Assembly (NCBI RefSeq): GCF_900156305.1
Contig: NZ_FTPL01000002.1
Coordinates: forward strand, 586,273 to 650,272
DNA length: 64,000 nt
Reading direction: 5' to 3'
From: Edaphobacillus lindanitolerans
GTDB taxonomy: Bacteria; Bacillota; Bacilli; Bacillales_A; Planococcaceae
The notes under the pieces were generated by a model. It made no database searches. It worked only from the letters and a program-made list of their open reading frames with translations, and was not told the origin of the DNA. The position numbers and the translations under genes are program-made. Positions 9,579-19,094 of this stretch are shown here, one piece after another; position 1 is the first letter of the stretch, and each line of letters opens with the position of its first letter.

Positions 9579-9614
9579 TAAAAAACGGCAGGGGATCTGG
9601 TCGTCCCCCGCCGT
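9579..9614 (-). terminator. ytpR terminator, overlapping an alternative hairpin
   Basis: On the minus strand, CGGCGGGGG and CCCCTGCCG pair (one wobble) and TTTTTT follows. The 5' arm also pairs perfectly with CCCCCGCCG just upstream (hairpin 9605-9628), so the two structures are mutually exclusive. Confidence 0.65.
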
Positions 9615-9678
9615 TCGGTCGGCGGGGGCTCCAGGCATCCCTGCCGCCCGCGCATTCATGATTCATTTGTGCCGGCCG

Positions 9679-10284
9679 TCAGAACCGGAACGGCTCGCCC
9701 GGCGTCTGATCGCCCTCCAGGACGAGGATCCCTTTTTCCTTCGGAGCATCCGGAAGGTCCAGCTCACGGGCTGAGCAGATCATCCCGGAAGAAGGTACGC
9801 CTCGGAGTTCCGCATCCTTGATGACCATTCCGGACGGCATGACGGCCCCCGGCTTGGCCACGACCACGAATTGGCCCTCCGCCACATTCGGTGCCCCGCA
9901 CACGATCTGAAGCGTTTCCCCGCCTGTGTCGACACGGCAGATGCTCAGCTTGTCCGCGTTCGGGTGCTTCTCTTTCGAAAGCACATGCCCGACAACAAAC
10001 TTCGGTGAAATGTCGATTTCAAAATCGAACTGCGTCCCGTTTTGCCCAAACGCCTTCTTCAGTGCATCGATCAGCGCTTCATTGACCTCGATCTGTCCGT
10101 CTTGGTCCGGCTCCACGTACTCGGATGCACGGAACAGGTTGAAGCCGGAAGCTTCGCCGCTCTCCGCGTCTCGGATGACCGTGACATCTCCGTTCGTTTC
10201 GGTGCGGATCTCCGCTGGTGCTTCGGGAGTCAGCTGGACGAGCAGCACATCGCCGACGCCCGTCTTGTTATAAAATGCGTTCAT
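9679..10284 (-). CDS. ytpR: YtpR-family tRNA-binding protein
   Basis: The 201-residue protein has an N-terminal DUF4479-like domain (1-90) and a C-terminal EMAP-II/OB-fold tRNA-binding domain (about 93-201), containing KFVVGHVL, HPNADKL and the phenylalanyl-tRNA synthetase beta-like SSGMICSARELDL. It resembles the detached N-terminal domain of PheT. Its substrate and role are not established. The ATG overlaps the ytpQ stop by four bases (ATGA), so the two are translationally coupled. Confidence 0.9.
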   Translation of the reverse strand: MNAFYNKTGVGDVLLVQLTPEAPAEIRTETNGDVTVIRDAESGEASGFNLFRASEYVEPDQDGQIEVNEALIDALKKAFGQNGTQFDFEIDISPKFVVGHVLSKEKHPNADKLSICRVDTGGETLQIVCGAPNVAEGQFVVVAKPGAVMPSGMVIKDAELRGVPSSGMICSARELDLPDAPKEKGILVLEGDQTPGEPFRF

Positions 10285-11096
10285 TCCTTTTCTTCCTTTC
10301 TCACCGGCCGATTCTTCGCAAGGATGAAGATCGGCTCCAGTTCCCCGTTTTCATAGATGAATGAGAGGGAGGTGACCGGCACCGTCCCGACTGTGAAGTA
10401 GTGCATCGTCAGCTGGGCGAGCACGTCATAGCCCGTCTCGTTCCGGATGTCCCCGATGATGAGCACGTCCTGGTGGGGGACGGAAACGGTCATGTCCCCC
10501 TCGATCTTCTCTTCCATCTCTTTCAGGAACGGCTCATTCAGGATCCGGCTTGCGTCATAGCCGTCATTGTTGTTGACGAAATAAAAGACATTGCCGGCCA
10601 CTTCGTCTTTTTTCGCACCGGTCGGCAGCTGCCGGACCCGGAACCGTGCAGATTCCTTCAGCTGCTGTTCCGTCATGCCGAGGTTTTCAAGCATCGTCTC
10701 ATCGACGAGCCGATAGGTCTTGCCCAGGTCCAGGGCATAAAAGATTCTCGTCTCCGCGGTATGGTCGCACGTGACGAACGGATGCCCGTCTTTTGACTTC
10801 ACCGGGAACGAAGTCGACCGGATCACCGGATAGATCCTGCCCGTGGCGTCAAAGCCTTCCGCCGCTTCCCGCTCCATGGCGGAGAATGTTTCATCGATCG
10901 TATAGACCGCTTCATCAATTGCCTTGTCCTTTTTCTGCTCATATTTGGCGAGCAGGGGCGGCAGGCTCAGTTCCATCCCTTTTCCCGTCGCTTTGTTGGT
11001 GAGGCGGAGGCGGTTGTTCTGCCGGTCGAAATCCCAATCGAAGCGTTCGGAGCCGAGACGCTCCTTAAGCACCTTCACGAGTTCGGATGCATTCAT
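10281..11096 (-). CDS. ytpQ: YtpQ, DUF1444 protein
   Basis: This 271-residue protein spans the whole DUF1444 family and is the standard partner of ytpR in Bacillales. No catalytic motif, signal peptide or membrane helix is visible. Conserved-looking stretches are RIYPVIRSTSFP (near 93) and QDVLIIGDIRNETGYD (near 210). Function unknown. GAGAGG precedes the ATG. It is the first gene of the ytpQ-ytpR pair. Confidence 0.88.
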   Translation of the reverse strand: MNASELVKVLKERLGSERFDWDFDRQNNRLRLTNKATGKGMELSLPPLLAKYEQKKDKAIDEAVYTIDETFSAMEREAAEGFDATGRIYPVIRSTSFPVKSKDGHPFVTCDHTAETRIFYALDLGKTYRLVDETMLENLGMTEQQLKESARFRVRQLPTGAKKDEVAGNVFYFVNNNDGYDASRILNEPFLKEMEEKIEGDMTVSVPHQDVLIIGDIRNETGYDVLAQLTMHYFTVGTVPVTSLSFIYENGELEPIFILAKNRPVRKEEKE

Positions 11097-11135
11097 CGGT
11101 TCCTCTCCTTCCGGTCCGCCGGTATGACGGGCCTG

Positions 11136-11672
11136 TTAGTTGTATGTCAGTTCCGGATCATCCGCCCGTTCAACCGAGCGCACAATCTCCATCATGGTCC
11201 GGAGATTGCGTTCGATCCCTCTTTCCTTCGACATGGTGGTCATTTTGGTCCCCCCGCTGCCGGCAACGAGCTCGAATCGCTCATTTCCCGCATCGGTGAT
11301 CCCGGAGAATCCGAACACGCCGTACTGTTCGTACGTGGCCGTCGTCAGGATGTCCTTTGCAGGATCCGCATAAAGCAGTTCATAAAACAGGCGGCTGTTG
11401 TCGGGTTCATTCGGATTGATGAAGAGAACATAGGTGTCCCCGCCCTTTTCAAAGACGATGTTCTGCTCGTCCGAACCTTCCCGGATTTTGAAGCCGGCCG
11501 GCTTATACAAGCGGACCGATCCCACTTCCGCATTGGTCCTGCGGACGTCCTCCCGGAATACCTTGCCGGCTGCCTCGAGGCCTTCCTCACTGCGCTCTTC
11601 AGGCGTCATCGAACATCCGGCTAGCAAGACGGCAAGCATCGCGACCCCGAGCGGGCGAAGTCCTTTGACCAT
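11136..11672 (-). CDS. Hypothetical lipoprotein
   Basis: The 178-residue protein has a lipoprotein signal: hydrophobic residues 8-18 and lipobox LLAGC, with Cys20 as the lipid anchor. The mature part is polar and contains EQNIVFEKGGDTYVLFINPNE. I do not recognise the family. It occupies the slot where B. subtilis carries the thioredoxin-like ytpP. GGAGGAG lies before the ATG. Confidence 0.8.
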   Translation of the reverse strand: MVKGLRPLGVAMLAVLLAGCSMTPEERSEEGLEAAGKVFREDVRRTNAEVGSVRLYKPAGFKIREGSDEQNIVFEKGGDTYVLFINPNEPDNSRLFYELLYADPAKDILTTATYEQYGVFGFSGITDAGNERFELVAGSGGTKMTTMSKERGIERNLRTMMEIVRSVERADDPELTYN

Positions 11673-11710
11673 CGTGTCTCCTCCAATCGCTTAAAAGCAT
11701 CTCCATCATT

Positions 11711-12262
11711 TTAAGCATGTTCCGGGCCGCTTGCAACCGCTCCGTCCCCGTCCTTGAACTGCCACTGGCCGACGAGCAGGCGGACAATGTGGCCGAACAT
11801 GTCCGGTCTCCCGACTCTGCCCGACGTGAATACGCCGACCGCCCCGCCCGTCTGTCTTATATCCTCCTGCAGGGAGTACTGTTCCATGACCGGACCGAGT
11901 TCCTGCCCGGCCCTCACCGGAGCGGCCACTTCTTCCGGCAGGGGGAGCTGCGCGCCGCCCGCCGTGAACACGGTGCCGTCCGGAAGGGCAAGCGCACCCC
12001 AGTTGCAGATGTAGAGCCGGCCGTCGAGTTCCCTCACGCCGCCTTCAAGACCGATTCCGACGGAACCGGGCACAGTGGAAGCCGCGGCCTTTGCCCGGTT
12101 CCTCGCCCCCGTCATCGTCTCTTCGTCGCCGACGGGCTGTGCCGAAACTTCCGAATCGGTCCCGGTGCCGGTCACCTCCGCTTCGATTTCCATTGACCGG
12201 AGCGCAGTCCGGACTGCCTCCACTTTTGCTTTGTTCGTTGATCCTACTGTGATCTTGATCAT
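11711..12262 (-). CDS. DUF84 inosine/xanthosine triphosphatase
   Basis: The 183-residue protein matches the YjjX/DUF84 family from its first residues (ITVGSTNKAKVEAV, the nucleotide-binding loop) through GARNRAKAA and GIGLEGGV to FTSGRVGRPDMFGH. Family members hydrolyse non-canonical purine triphosphates (ITP, XTP) to protect nucleic acids. GGAGG precedes the ATG. It lies downstream of ytoP behind a terminator and upstream of the lipoprotein gene. Confidence 0.87.
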   Translation of the reverse strand: MIKITVGSTNKAKVEAVRTALRSMEIEAEVTGTGTDSEVSAQPVGDEETMTGARNRAKAAASTVPGSVGIGLEGGVRELDGRLYICNWGALALPDGTVFTAGGAQLPLPEEVAAPVRAGQELGPVMEQYSLQEDIRQTGGAVGVFTSGRVGRPDMFGHIVRLLVGQWQFKDGDGAVASGPEHA

Positions 12263-12295
12263 TTCACTGCCTCCAGGGGATGATGGGATTGGGTG

Positions 12296-12323
12296 AAAAA
12301 AGGAGCCCGCGGGCTCCTTTTTT
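12296..12323 (-). terminator. ytoP terminator
   Basis: AGGAGCCCGCGGGCTCCT forms a 9-bp self-complementary stem flanked by A and T runs. On the minus strand it is followed by TTTTT. Confidence 0.8.
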
Positions 12324-13396
12324 CAAACGTTTTGCCGGATCGTTTCGAGGGTGGTCCGGTCCAGAGAACGCACCAGCTTCACGAGCAGCTCTTTTGCGGC
12401 AGCATAGTCATCTGTATGGATGATGCTTGCCGAAGTATGGATGTAACGCGAGCAGATGCCGATGACCGCACTCGGAACGCCCTCATTGGACGTATGGACA
12501 CGGCCTGCATCCGTGCCGCCCTGCGAGATGAAATATTGATAAGGGATGTCGTTCGTCTCGGCAGTATCGAGCAGAAATTCCCGCATTCCGCGGTGAGTGA
12601 CCATCGACCGGTCGAAAATCCTCAGGAGCGTCCCCTTGCCCAGCTGGCCGAACTCGTTTTTATTGCCCGAAGCATCATTGGCAGGGCTTGCGTCAAGCGC
12701 AAAGAAAACATCCGGGTTGATCATGTTGGCCGCAGCCTGTGCGCCGCGGAGGCCGACTTCTTCCATGACGTTCGCACCGGAGTACAGATTGTTCGGGAGC
12801 TTCTCCCCCTGCACTTCTTTCAGCAGCTCGATCGACAGGCCGCAGCCGTACCGGTTATCCCAGGACTTGGCCATGATTTTCTTGTCGTTGGCCATCGGGG
12901 TGAACGGGCAGACCGGGACGATCTGCTGGCCCGGCCTGATGCCGATCTTTTTGGCATCCTCGCGGTCGTCCGCACCGATATCGATGAGCATGTTTTTGAT
13001 GTCCATCGGCTTGTTCCGCACTTCATCGCTCAGCAGATGAGGCGGGATCGATCCGATGACGCCCGGCACCGGGCCGTTGTCCGTGATGACTTCAACCCGC
13101 TGGGCCAGCAGGACCTGGTTCCACCATCCGCCGAGCGGCTGGAAGGTGATCATGCCGTTCTCGGTGATGCTTTTGACCATGAAGCCCACTTCGTCCATAT
13201 GTCCAGCCACCATGACTTTCGGGTCTCCGGCTTCCCCTTTCCGGACACCGAAGATTCCCCCGAGCCGATCCTGGATGACTTCATCCGAATAGCGCCCGAG
13301 TTCCCCGCGCATGAAGTCACGCACGGCATGTTCATTGCCGGGTGCGCCCGGCAGCTCCGTCAATGTCTTAAACAGCTCCAATGTCTCTTTTTCCAT
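12323..13396 (-). CDS. ytoP: M42-family aminopeptidase YtoP
   Basis: The protein has 357 residues from ATG 13396, chosen because GGGAGGGTTTCAA precedes it. An upstream in-frame ATG at 13411 lacks spacing. Metal ligands of the M42 (glutamyl aminopeptidase/deblocking peptidase) family are visible: [38 protein letters not shown] and the C-terminal [12 protein letters not shown]. It is a cytosolic dinuclear-metal peptidase that trims peptides. Monocistronic, with its own terminator. Confidence 0.93.
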   Translation of the reverse strand: MEKETLELFKTLTELPGAPGNEHAVRDFMRGELGRYSDEVIQDRLGGIFGVRKGEAGDPKVMVAGHMDEVGFMVKSITENGMITFQPLGGWWNQVLLAQRVEVITDNGPVPGVIGSIPPHLLSDEVRNKPMDIKNMLIDIGADDREDAKKIGIRPGQQIVPVCPFTPMANDKKIMAKSWDNRYGCGLSIELLKEVQGEKLPNNLYSGANVMEEVGLRGAQAAANMINPDVFFALDASPANDASGNKNEFGQLGKGTLLRIFDRSMVTHRGMREFLLDTAETNDIPYQYFISQGGTDAGRVHTSNEGVPSAVIGICSRYIHTSASIIHTDDYAAAKELLVKLVRSLDRTTLETIRQNV

Positions 13397-13528
13397 TTGA
13401 AACCCTCCCATGTGGTGACCGGTTCTTTCTTATTGTAGACGATGGTTCAGAATGTTTCCACCGGCTTCTTTCGGGCAGCGAAATTAAAACCTCCCCCCTT
13501 CGGAGATGGTCCGACCGGCGTTCTGTGA

Positions 13529-13534
13529 TATACT
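13529..13534 (+). promoter_or_regulatory. extended -10 promoter of ytzB
   Basis: TGATATACT supplies a near-consensus -10 (TATACT) with the TG extension, 33 bases before the start codon. Confidence 0.55.
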
Positions 13535-13566
13535 GTGAAAAAAGCGTGTCTGAGGAGGGAATTGGA

Positions 13567-13881
13567 ATGAATATGAAAGACTTTGCAGTAGGTGCCGTTG
13601 CCGGTGCAGTTGCCGGCGCAGCGGTCGTGGAAGCCGTCAATCGGGCGGACCGGAATGTACCGGCTGAAAAAGTGTTGAATAACGTCAAGAGTGCATTCAA
13701 GAAGGAAGGCCCGATCGAGGGTTCCTGGATTGTCATGAAGACGGAACCATTCCGCCAGAAGGCCGTCCAGCTTGATGTTTACCGGGGCGGCCTCACCCGC
13801 GAAATCGACGGCGTCTTTGAAGAGTACGAGTTTGCGGCGGATGCCAAGACAGGCACCGTCGTCGAGATCACCAAAATCTGA
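13567..13881 (+). CDS. ytzB: YtzB-like PepSY-domain small protein
   Basis: The 104-residue protein starts at ATG 13567, with TGAGGAGGGA upstream. A short alanine/glycine-rich hydrophobic N-terminus (FAVGAVAGAVAGAAVVEAV, 5-23) may anchor it. The C-terminal half is PepSY-like, with YRGGLTREIDGVFEEYEFAADAKTGTVV. PepSY domains are thought to modulate peptidases, and this one is divergent from the adjacent M42 peptidase gene. The position matches ytzB beside ytoP in B. subtilis. Confidence 0.85.
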   Translation: MNMKDFAVGAVAGAVAGAAVVEAVNRADRNVPAEKVLNNVKSAFKKEGPIEGSWIVMKTEPFRQKAVQLDVYRGGLTREIDGVFEEYEFAADAKTGTVVEITKI

Positions 13882-13940
13882 GTTGCCGGCGCAGGGCGGC
13901 CCAATGTCCCGCCCGTGAGCGCCGTCTCAGACTGCAAATT

Positions 13941-13977
13941 AGGCCCGGAAGTTTTTCTTCCGGACCTGATTTTTTTA
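13941..13977 (+). terminator. ytzB terminator
   Basis: AGGCCCGGAAG and CTTCCGGACCT pair with one mismatch around TTTTT, followed by GATTTTTTT. Confidence 0.85.
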
Positions 13978-14090
13978 TGGATGACGGGAAATTGCTCAAG
14001 ATATATCGATTGCCTCCATGTTAGAAATCCATGATCCGGATGGTCAGGACGACTCTCCGGGTTCCTCCGAATGCCATATGGCTCCATACA

Positions 14091-14136
14091 AAAAACTGCA
14101 GACAGGGAAAGGGAGGCCCCTCACTTAGTCTGCAGT
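14091..14136 (-). terminator. ytnP terminator
   Basis: On the minus strand, ACTGCAGAC pairs perfectly with GTCTGCAGT, followed by TTTTT. Confidence 0.8.
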
Positions 14137-14177
14137 CTGTGACGCATCCTCCCGGCGGGAAGTGCGTCTTTTTCCGT

Positions 14178-15029
14178 TCACTCGAACGGCGTACGCTCAA
14201 GCGTCTCGACCATTTCTTTTCCGTTTTCATCCCAGCGGATCATGCGATAGACGGCATCATGGTAGAAGATGAAGCGCCAGTTCCCGTCGTAGGCTTTTTT
14301 CAGGATCCGCTCCTTGGCGAAGATCGAGTCCATCGGGTAGTCGTCGAAACCGAGCACCCAGAGCGGGTTCTGATGGGCGTGGGTCGGCATGATGTCGCCC
14401 ATATGGACCATCGTCTCGCCGTCCCGTTCGATCTCGATCACCGCATGGCCGTTGCTGTGGCCGCCGGTATGGACCATCCGGATTCCCGGGAGCACCTCGA
14501 TCTCGTCTTCGAAAGTCCTGACCTGATCTTGGATGGCTTCCCAGTTATCACGGAAATATGTGCTTTTCGACCGGATGTTCGGTTCGCGCATTTCGTCCCA
14601 TTCAATCTTCGTCGTGTAAATGACCGCGTTCGGGAAAACAGAGACGAATCCGTCCTCTCCGCGCTTCGTCAGACCGGCCGCATGGTCGTTGTGGAGATGG
14701 GTCATGAGGATGATGTCGATATCCTCCGGGGCCAGGCCAAGTTCCGCCAGGCTCTCCTCGACCCTGGATTCCCGGGTCACCCCGAGGTTCCGGATCATCT
14801 TGTCCGTCAGTTTTCCGGCCCCCATGCCGGATTCAATCATGATATTCTTGCCGCCCGTCTGAAGAAGGATCGGCTCCGTCGCGAGGTCGATCTTATTGTC
14901 CTCGTCCACGGCGTATTTCCTTGACCAGAGCACTTTTGGCACGGGTCCGAACATGGCGCCCCCGTCCAATTTGTTGAATCCCCCGTCCAGCCAGGTCAAT
15001 TTGACGTCATGAAATTGATACGTATCCAT
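14178..15029 (-). CDS. ytnP: YtnP-type metallo-beta-lactamase fold lactonase
   Basis: The 283-residue protein carries the metallo-beta-lactamase signature HLHNDH at 111-116, further histidines in HTGGHSNGH (near 171) and an aspartate in MVHMGDI (near 190). In Bacillus, YtnP degrades N-acyl homoserine lactones and a Streptomyces signal, acting as a quorum-quenching lactonase. The substrate here is inferred from that homologue. No signal peptide is present. GGGGGG lies before the ATG. Confidence 0.9.
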   Translation of the reverse strand: MDTYQFHDVKLTWLDGGFNKLDGGAMFGPVPKVLWSRKYAVDEDNKIDLATEPILLQTGGKNIMIESGMGAGKLTDKMIRNLGVTRESRVEESLAELGLAPEDIDIILMTHLHNDHAAGLTKRGEDGFVSVFPNAVIYTTKIEWDEMREPNIRSKSTYFRDNWEAIQDQVRTFEDEIEVLPGIRMVHTGGHSNGHAVIEIERDGETMVHMGDIMPTHAHQNPLWVLGFDDYPMDSIFAKERILKKAYDGNWRFIFYHDAVYRMIRWDENGKEMVETLERTPFE

Positions 15030-15051
15030 GAAAATCCCCCCAGTATTGAAT

Positions 15052-15714
15052 TTACTCCCCTTCGTCCGTCCTGTTCCGGAACGCAGCCTCCAGCCGGTAG
15101 ATCGGCTGCCCCATCGATGAAAATTTCTCTTCGTATTCCGTCATGATGTTCCATTCCGGATTGTCCGCATGAAGATCAAGCGAGACATATCTGAGCTGCA
15201 TCCCGTAGTCGGTCATGTTCATGAGCGAATACTCGAAAAGCCCGCGGTTGTCCGTCTTGAAATGCACTTCCCCGCCCGGCGGCAACACCGACTCATAAAG
15301 CCGGAGGAAGTTGTCGTGCGTCAGGCGCCGTTTGGCGTGACGGGTTTTCGGCCAAGGATCCGAAAAGTTCAGATACACCCGGCCCAGTTCCCCGGGAGCG
15401 AAAAACTCGGAAAGCCGGCCGGCATCCACGTTCAGCAGCCGGAGATTTGCCGGCTTGTCCGCTTCTTCCGCCCGCTGGACCGCAGTGACGATGATGTCAC
15501 GGAACATTTCAATCCCGATGTAGTTGATGTCCGGGTTGGCTTCTGCCATCCCGGTGATGAAACGGCCTTTGCCCGTTCCGACCTCGATGTGGATCGGCCG
15601 GTCATTGCCGAATTCCTCTTGCCAGCGTCCCTTCAATGTCTCCGGTTCCGGAATGACAATATCCGGTCGCTCGTTTATGTAAGCTTCCGCCCATGGCTTA
15701 TGGCGTGCCCTCAT
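15052..15714 (-). CDS. trmB: tRNA (guanine-N7)-methyltransferase TrmB
   Basis: The protein has 220 residues from ATG 15714 ([12 protein letters not shown]), the conserved N-terminus of TrmB. The longer frame to 15780 lies inside ytlR and is not used. The SAM-binding motif is [11 protein letters not shown], and the family motif is [17 protein letters not shown]. It methylates G46 in the variable loop of tRNA. It overlaps the ytlR stop by 17 bases and is probably co-transcribed with dat and ytlR. Confidence 0.94.
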   Translation of the reverse strand: MRARHKPWAEAYINERPDIVIPEPETLKGRWQEEFGNDRPIHIEVGTGKGRFITGMAEANPDINYIGIEMFRDIIVTAVQRAEEADKPANLRLLNVDAGRLSEFFAPGELGRVYLNFSDPWPKTRHAKRRLTHDNFLRLYESVLPPGGEVHFKTDNRGLFEYSLMNMTDYGMQLRYVSLDLHADNPEWNIMTEYEEKFSSMGQPIYRLEAAFRNRTDEGE

Positions 15715-16663
15715 GTTTATCCCTAACCTTCCTGTTGCGTGTTGGCCCTGCAAGCCGCCAGGCGGCCCGCCGGACTTCAAACGGAATCGGGCGGCCCGGC
15801 TCCGCCAGGCCTGCGCCTTCCCCGTCTGTATGGACCGGCATCCGTCGATCGGCGGTCAGCCTGAACGCCCCGCCGGACTGCCTGTGGACTTCCTTGAATC
15901 TGGTGTGGCTCCCCGTGAACACGGTTCCGAAGACGAGCAGGAGCTTCAGCCGGTTCAGCCCGTGGATCACCGTCAGTTCGAGCTCCCCGTCTGCCGGATC
16001 GGAACCCGGGGAAATCATCATGCCTCCGCCGTAGTACGGCTGGTTGCTCACGGCGGCCAGCCATACCCGGTCAAACTTCCGCCGCTGCCCGTCTGCGTCC
16101 ACGGTCAGGCTGAACGGACGGAAGGTGAACAACGTACGGACGATGAAGAATGTGTAGATCAGCTTGCCCGCGCCGAACCGGTTGAAGAGCCGCTTTGTGC
16201 GGGAGCGGTTCACCTGCATGGAGATCACTGCGTCAAACCCGATGCCGGCACTGTTGACGAAAACGGCGGGTTTTGATGATCCGGGCATTCCGGCTGTGCC
16301 GAGATCAAACGAGCCGGAGTCTTTCCGTCCGGCGGCCTCGATCTCTTCGGCCGTCCGGAATGACAGGTATCCCCGGCCAAAATCATTGCCCGAACCCGCA
16401 CCGACCGAACCGATCTGCACCTCGGGATATCCCGCGGCTCCCCGAATGACCTCATGCACCGTCCCGTCCCCTCCAAATGCGATGAGCAGAAGAGGACCCC
16501 TGTCCGCCTTTGCAGCAAGGCCCCGGGCGACGGCAGCCGCATGCCCGGGGCCTTTCGTCATGACCGCCTCATAGGGGAAGCCGATCTGTTTGCAGAATGA
16601 CTCCCATCGGTCAAGGGACCTGCCGTTCCGGGCGGCAGGATTGACGATGAAGATCACGTCCAT
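15698..16663 (-). CDS. ytlR: Diacylglycerol kinase-family lipid kinase YtlR
   Basis: The 321-residue protein begins with the catalytic-domain strand [13 protein letters not shown] and contains GGDGT (64-68), the nucleotide-binding signature of the DgkB/YegS lipid kinase family, followed by [14 protein letters not shown]. Such enzymes phosphorylate diacylglycerol or related lipids, and the precise substrate cannot be read. No clear ribosome site precedes the ATG. It begins three bases after the dat stop, so it is probably translationally coupled. Confidence 0.88.
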   Translation of the reverse strand: MDVIFIVNPAARNGRSLDRWESFCKQIGFPYEAVMTKGPGHAAAVARGLAAKADRGPLLLIAFGGDGTVHEVIRGAAGYPEVQIGSVGAGSGNDFGRGYLSFRTAEEIEAAGRKDSGSFDLGTAGMPGSSKPAVFVNSAGIGFDAVISMQVNRSRTKRLFNRFGAGKLIYTFFIVRTLFTFRPFSLTVDADGQRRKFDRVWLAAVSNQPYYGGGMMISPGSDPADGELELTVIHGLNRLKLLLVFGTVFTGSHTRFKEVHRQSGGAFRLTADRRMPVHTDGEGAGLAEPGRPIPFEVRRAAWRLAGPTRNRKVRDKHEGTP

Positions 16664-16666
16664 CCG

Positions 16667-17518
16667 TTATTTTGACTCGACGGGCACCGGAAGCTTCCGG
16701 TCGAATGCAGCCATCAGGGCTTCCGTCACGGGACCCGGCCGGCCGTCGCCGATCTGCTTTCCGTCGATCGCCGAAACCGGGACGATCCCGTTCGTCGTCG
16801 AAGTCATGAAGAACTCATCCATGTTGTACACATCTTCGAGCGCCATCGGCTCCTCGATGACCGGCTGATCCAGTTCCGTACAGCATTCCATGACGACGCG
16901 GCGCGTGATGCCGTTCAGGATGAAGTTGGAAACCGGATGCGTATGGATGACGCCGTCTTTCACGCCGAACATATTGGAGGAAGACCCTTCGGTCACGGTG
17001 CCGCTGCGATGAAGAAGCGCTTCATAGTGGCCCTCTTCGTAGGCTTCCTGCTTCGCCATGACATTGGCGAGCAGGTTGAGGCTCTTGATGTCACAGCGCA
17101 TCCAGCGGATGTCCTCGACCGACTTGAGCGTCACCGGCTCATGCTGGGACGCCGTTGCCGGATAGGCCTTCGTATAGCCCGTGATCACGGGAACGATGTC
17201 TTCGCCCGGGAATTGGTGGACGCGGGGAGCGGCACCCCGGGTGGCCTGGACATACACATGCCCTTCATCGATGCCGTTGTCCCGGACAAGCTGCTCGATC
17301 TTGTGTTTCATTTCCTCCTCGCCGTACGGAAGCTGCATGCGGATCTTTGCAGCCGACTCATACAGCCGGGCGATATGCTCCTCTGCGGTGAACAGGGTGC
17401 CGCCGTACACACGGATCACTTCATAGACGCCGTCACCGAAGTAATATCCGCGGTCTTCGATCGAGATGGAGATTTCATCGTCTTTGACAAATCGGTCATT
17501 CAGCAGGTAGGTAGACAT
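16667..17518 (-). CDS. dat: D-alanine aminotransferase
   Basis: The 283-residue class IV PLP enzyme has catalytic Lys145 (CDIKSLNLL) and Glu177, which contacts the PLP pyridine nitrogen (TVTEGSSSN), at exactly the positions known for Bacillus D-amino acid transaminase. It makes D-alanine and D-glutamate from 2-oxo acids for peptidoglycan. Located directly after pepV (26-base gap) with GAAGGA before the ATG. The pepV-dat order is conserved in Bacillales. Confidence 0.94.
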   Translation of the reverse strand: MSTYLLNDRFVKDDEISISIEDRGYYFGDGVYEVIRVYGGTLFTAEEHIARLYESAAKIRMQLPYGEEEMKHKIEQLVRDNGIDEGHVYVQATRGAAPRVHQFPGEDIVPVITGYTKAYPATASQHEPVTLKSVEDIRWMRCDIKSLNLLANVMAKQEAYEEGHYEALLHRSGTVTEGSSSNMFGVKDGVIHTHPVSNFILNGITRRVVMECCTELDQPVIEEPMALEDVYNMDEFFMTSTTNGIVPVSAIDGKQIGDGRPGPVTEALMAAFDRKLPVPVESK

Positions 17519-17544
17519 TCTGATCCTTCTTTCATAAATGATTG

Positions 17545-18945
17545 TCAGTGCGCCGGGTCATTCCCGGCCAGTTCCGCAATGGCGTCCGCATAGATTCCGG
17601 CCGCCTTCACAAGGTCTTCCACGTCAACATACTCATCCGCCTGATGGGCGACGTCAGGCCTGCCGGGGAACAGCATGCCGAACGCCACCCCTTTTTCCAG
17701 CGTGCGGGCATAGGTGCCGCCGCCGATCGCCAGCAGTTCAGCCTTTTCGCCGGTCTGCCGTTCGTATACATGCTGCAGCGTGCGGATGAACGGATCGTCC
17801 GCATCCACATGGTGGGGCGGCGAATCGGACGACAGATCCAGTCCGAAGCCCGAGCCTTCCAGCACGTTCCGGCACGCCGACAGCTTCTCGTCGAGCGGAT
17901 ACGTGACCGAGTAGCGCATGCTGACCGAAACTTCTCCTCCGCTCTCTTCATTATACGCCAGAATACCGGCGTTGAGCGTCGTTTCCCCTGAAATTTCATC
18001 CCGGTAGCCAAGGCCGAGGGAATGCCCCCTGGACCCTTCACCGAATGCCTGCAGGACAAACGAAGTGAAGCGGGCGGCATCCCCGTCCATGTACGGATCC
18101 AGGAATTCGGCAAGCCGGATGCCCGCATTGATGCCGTCCTCCGGCTCCATGGCGTGCGCCGCGCGACCCTTCAGAAACAGCCGGCAGTCCGCTTCCCCTC
18201 CGGACCTGATCTCGCCTTCGAGGCCGTGTTCCCGGACGAATTCTTCAAACGGTCCGCAAAGGGCTTCTTCCGGAAGCCGGATATCGGCCACCGCCTCGTC
18301 CGGCACCATATTCGTCCGGCTGCCCGAACGGAATGACGCGAGCGGTCCCGTTCCGTTGAACGGCCCCTGCGAAAAGACGAGGCCCGCAATCCCTTTTTCT
18401 GCATGGATGATCGGAAAATCCGCGTCGGGCGCAAATCCGATGTCCGGCATTTCTTCCGTCTCAAAGTACCGGTCCATGCATCGGAATCCGCTTTCCTCGT
18501 CGGCGCCGATGATGAGCCGTACCCGTTTGTTCAGGGGGATGCCCGATTCTTTCACCAGCTTCATGGCATGCCAGGCGGCGATCGTCGGTCCTTTGTCGTC
18601 GATCGTCCCCCTGCCGAACACTTTCCCGTCCCGGACATCCGCCTGGAACGGAGGCGTCGTCCAGCCGTCGCCCGCGGGCACCACATCGACATGGCACAGG
18701 ATCCCGAGCAGTTCAGGCCCTTCGCCCATTTCGATATGCCCCGCCTTGCCGTCGATGTCTTTGACGGTCATCCCCGCTTTCCTGCCTTCCTCAAGCATCC
18801 AGTCGAGTGCGCGCCGCGGCCCTTCGCCAAACGGCGCATGTTCGCTTGCCGTCGACTCGTCGAGCACGCTGTTGATAGAAATGAGTGATTGAAGATCATT
18901 GATCATTGCCGCTTCCGACCGTGCGGCTTCTGTTTTCCAGTCCAT
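17545..18945 (-). CDS. pepV: Dipeptidase PepV (M20 family)
   Basis: The protein has 466 residues from ATG 18945 (GGAGG seven bases upstream). M20 metal-binding motifs are present: LCHVDVVPAGDGW, RGTIDDKGP and GADEESGFRCMD. The lid domain is as in PepV/DapE-related dipeptidases. It cleaves dipeptides, including those with beta-Ala or D-residues, in the cytosol. It leads a run with dat, ytlR and trmB. Confidence 0.93.
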   Translation of the reverse strand: MDWKTEAARSEAAMINDLQSLISINSVLDESTASEHAPFGEGPRRALDWMLEEGRKAGMTVKDIDGKAGHIEMGEGPELLGILCHVDVVPAGDGWTTPPFQADVRDGKVFGRGTIDDKGPTIAAWHAMKLVKESGIPLNKRVRLIIGADEESGFRCMDRYFETEEMPDIGFAPDADFPIIHAEKGIAGLVFSQGPFNGTGPLASFRSGSRTNMVPDEAVADIRLPEEALCGPFEEFVREHGLEGEIRSGGEADCRLFLKGRAAHAMEPEDGINAGIRLAEFLDPYMDGDAARFTSFVLQAFGEGSRGHSLGLGYRDEISGETTLNAGILAYNEESGGEVSVSMRYSVTYPLDEKLSACRNVLEGSGFGLDLSSDSPPHHVDADDPFIRTLQHVYERQTGEKAELLAIGGGTYARTLEKGVAFGMLFPGRPDVAHQADEYVDVEDLVKAAGIYADAIAELAGNDPAH

Positions 18946-19059
18946 CACTCCGCCTCCCCGTCATTTATAGTGCCATTCTACACGTTCGGCAGAAAATGAA
19001 AAGTGGTATCTCACAACTCTTGTTGTCTGTTAATTTATGTAAAACCAACTTCCGTGCGT

Positions 19060-19088
19060 TGGAATACTCTAATTATTATTGTATAATA
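19060..19088 (+). promoter_or_regulatory. sigma-A promoter of the ytzE leader
   Basis: TTGGAA (19060-19065), 17 bases, TATAAT (19083-19088): a near-consensus promoter that starts transcription about 130 bases upstream of the DeoR-type gene. Confidence 0.8.
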
Positions 19089-19094
19089 AGAGTG

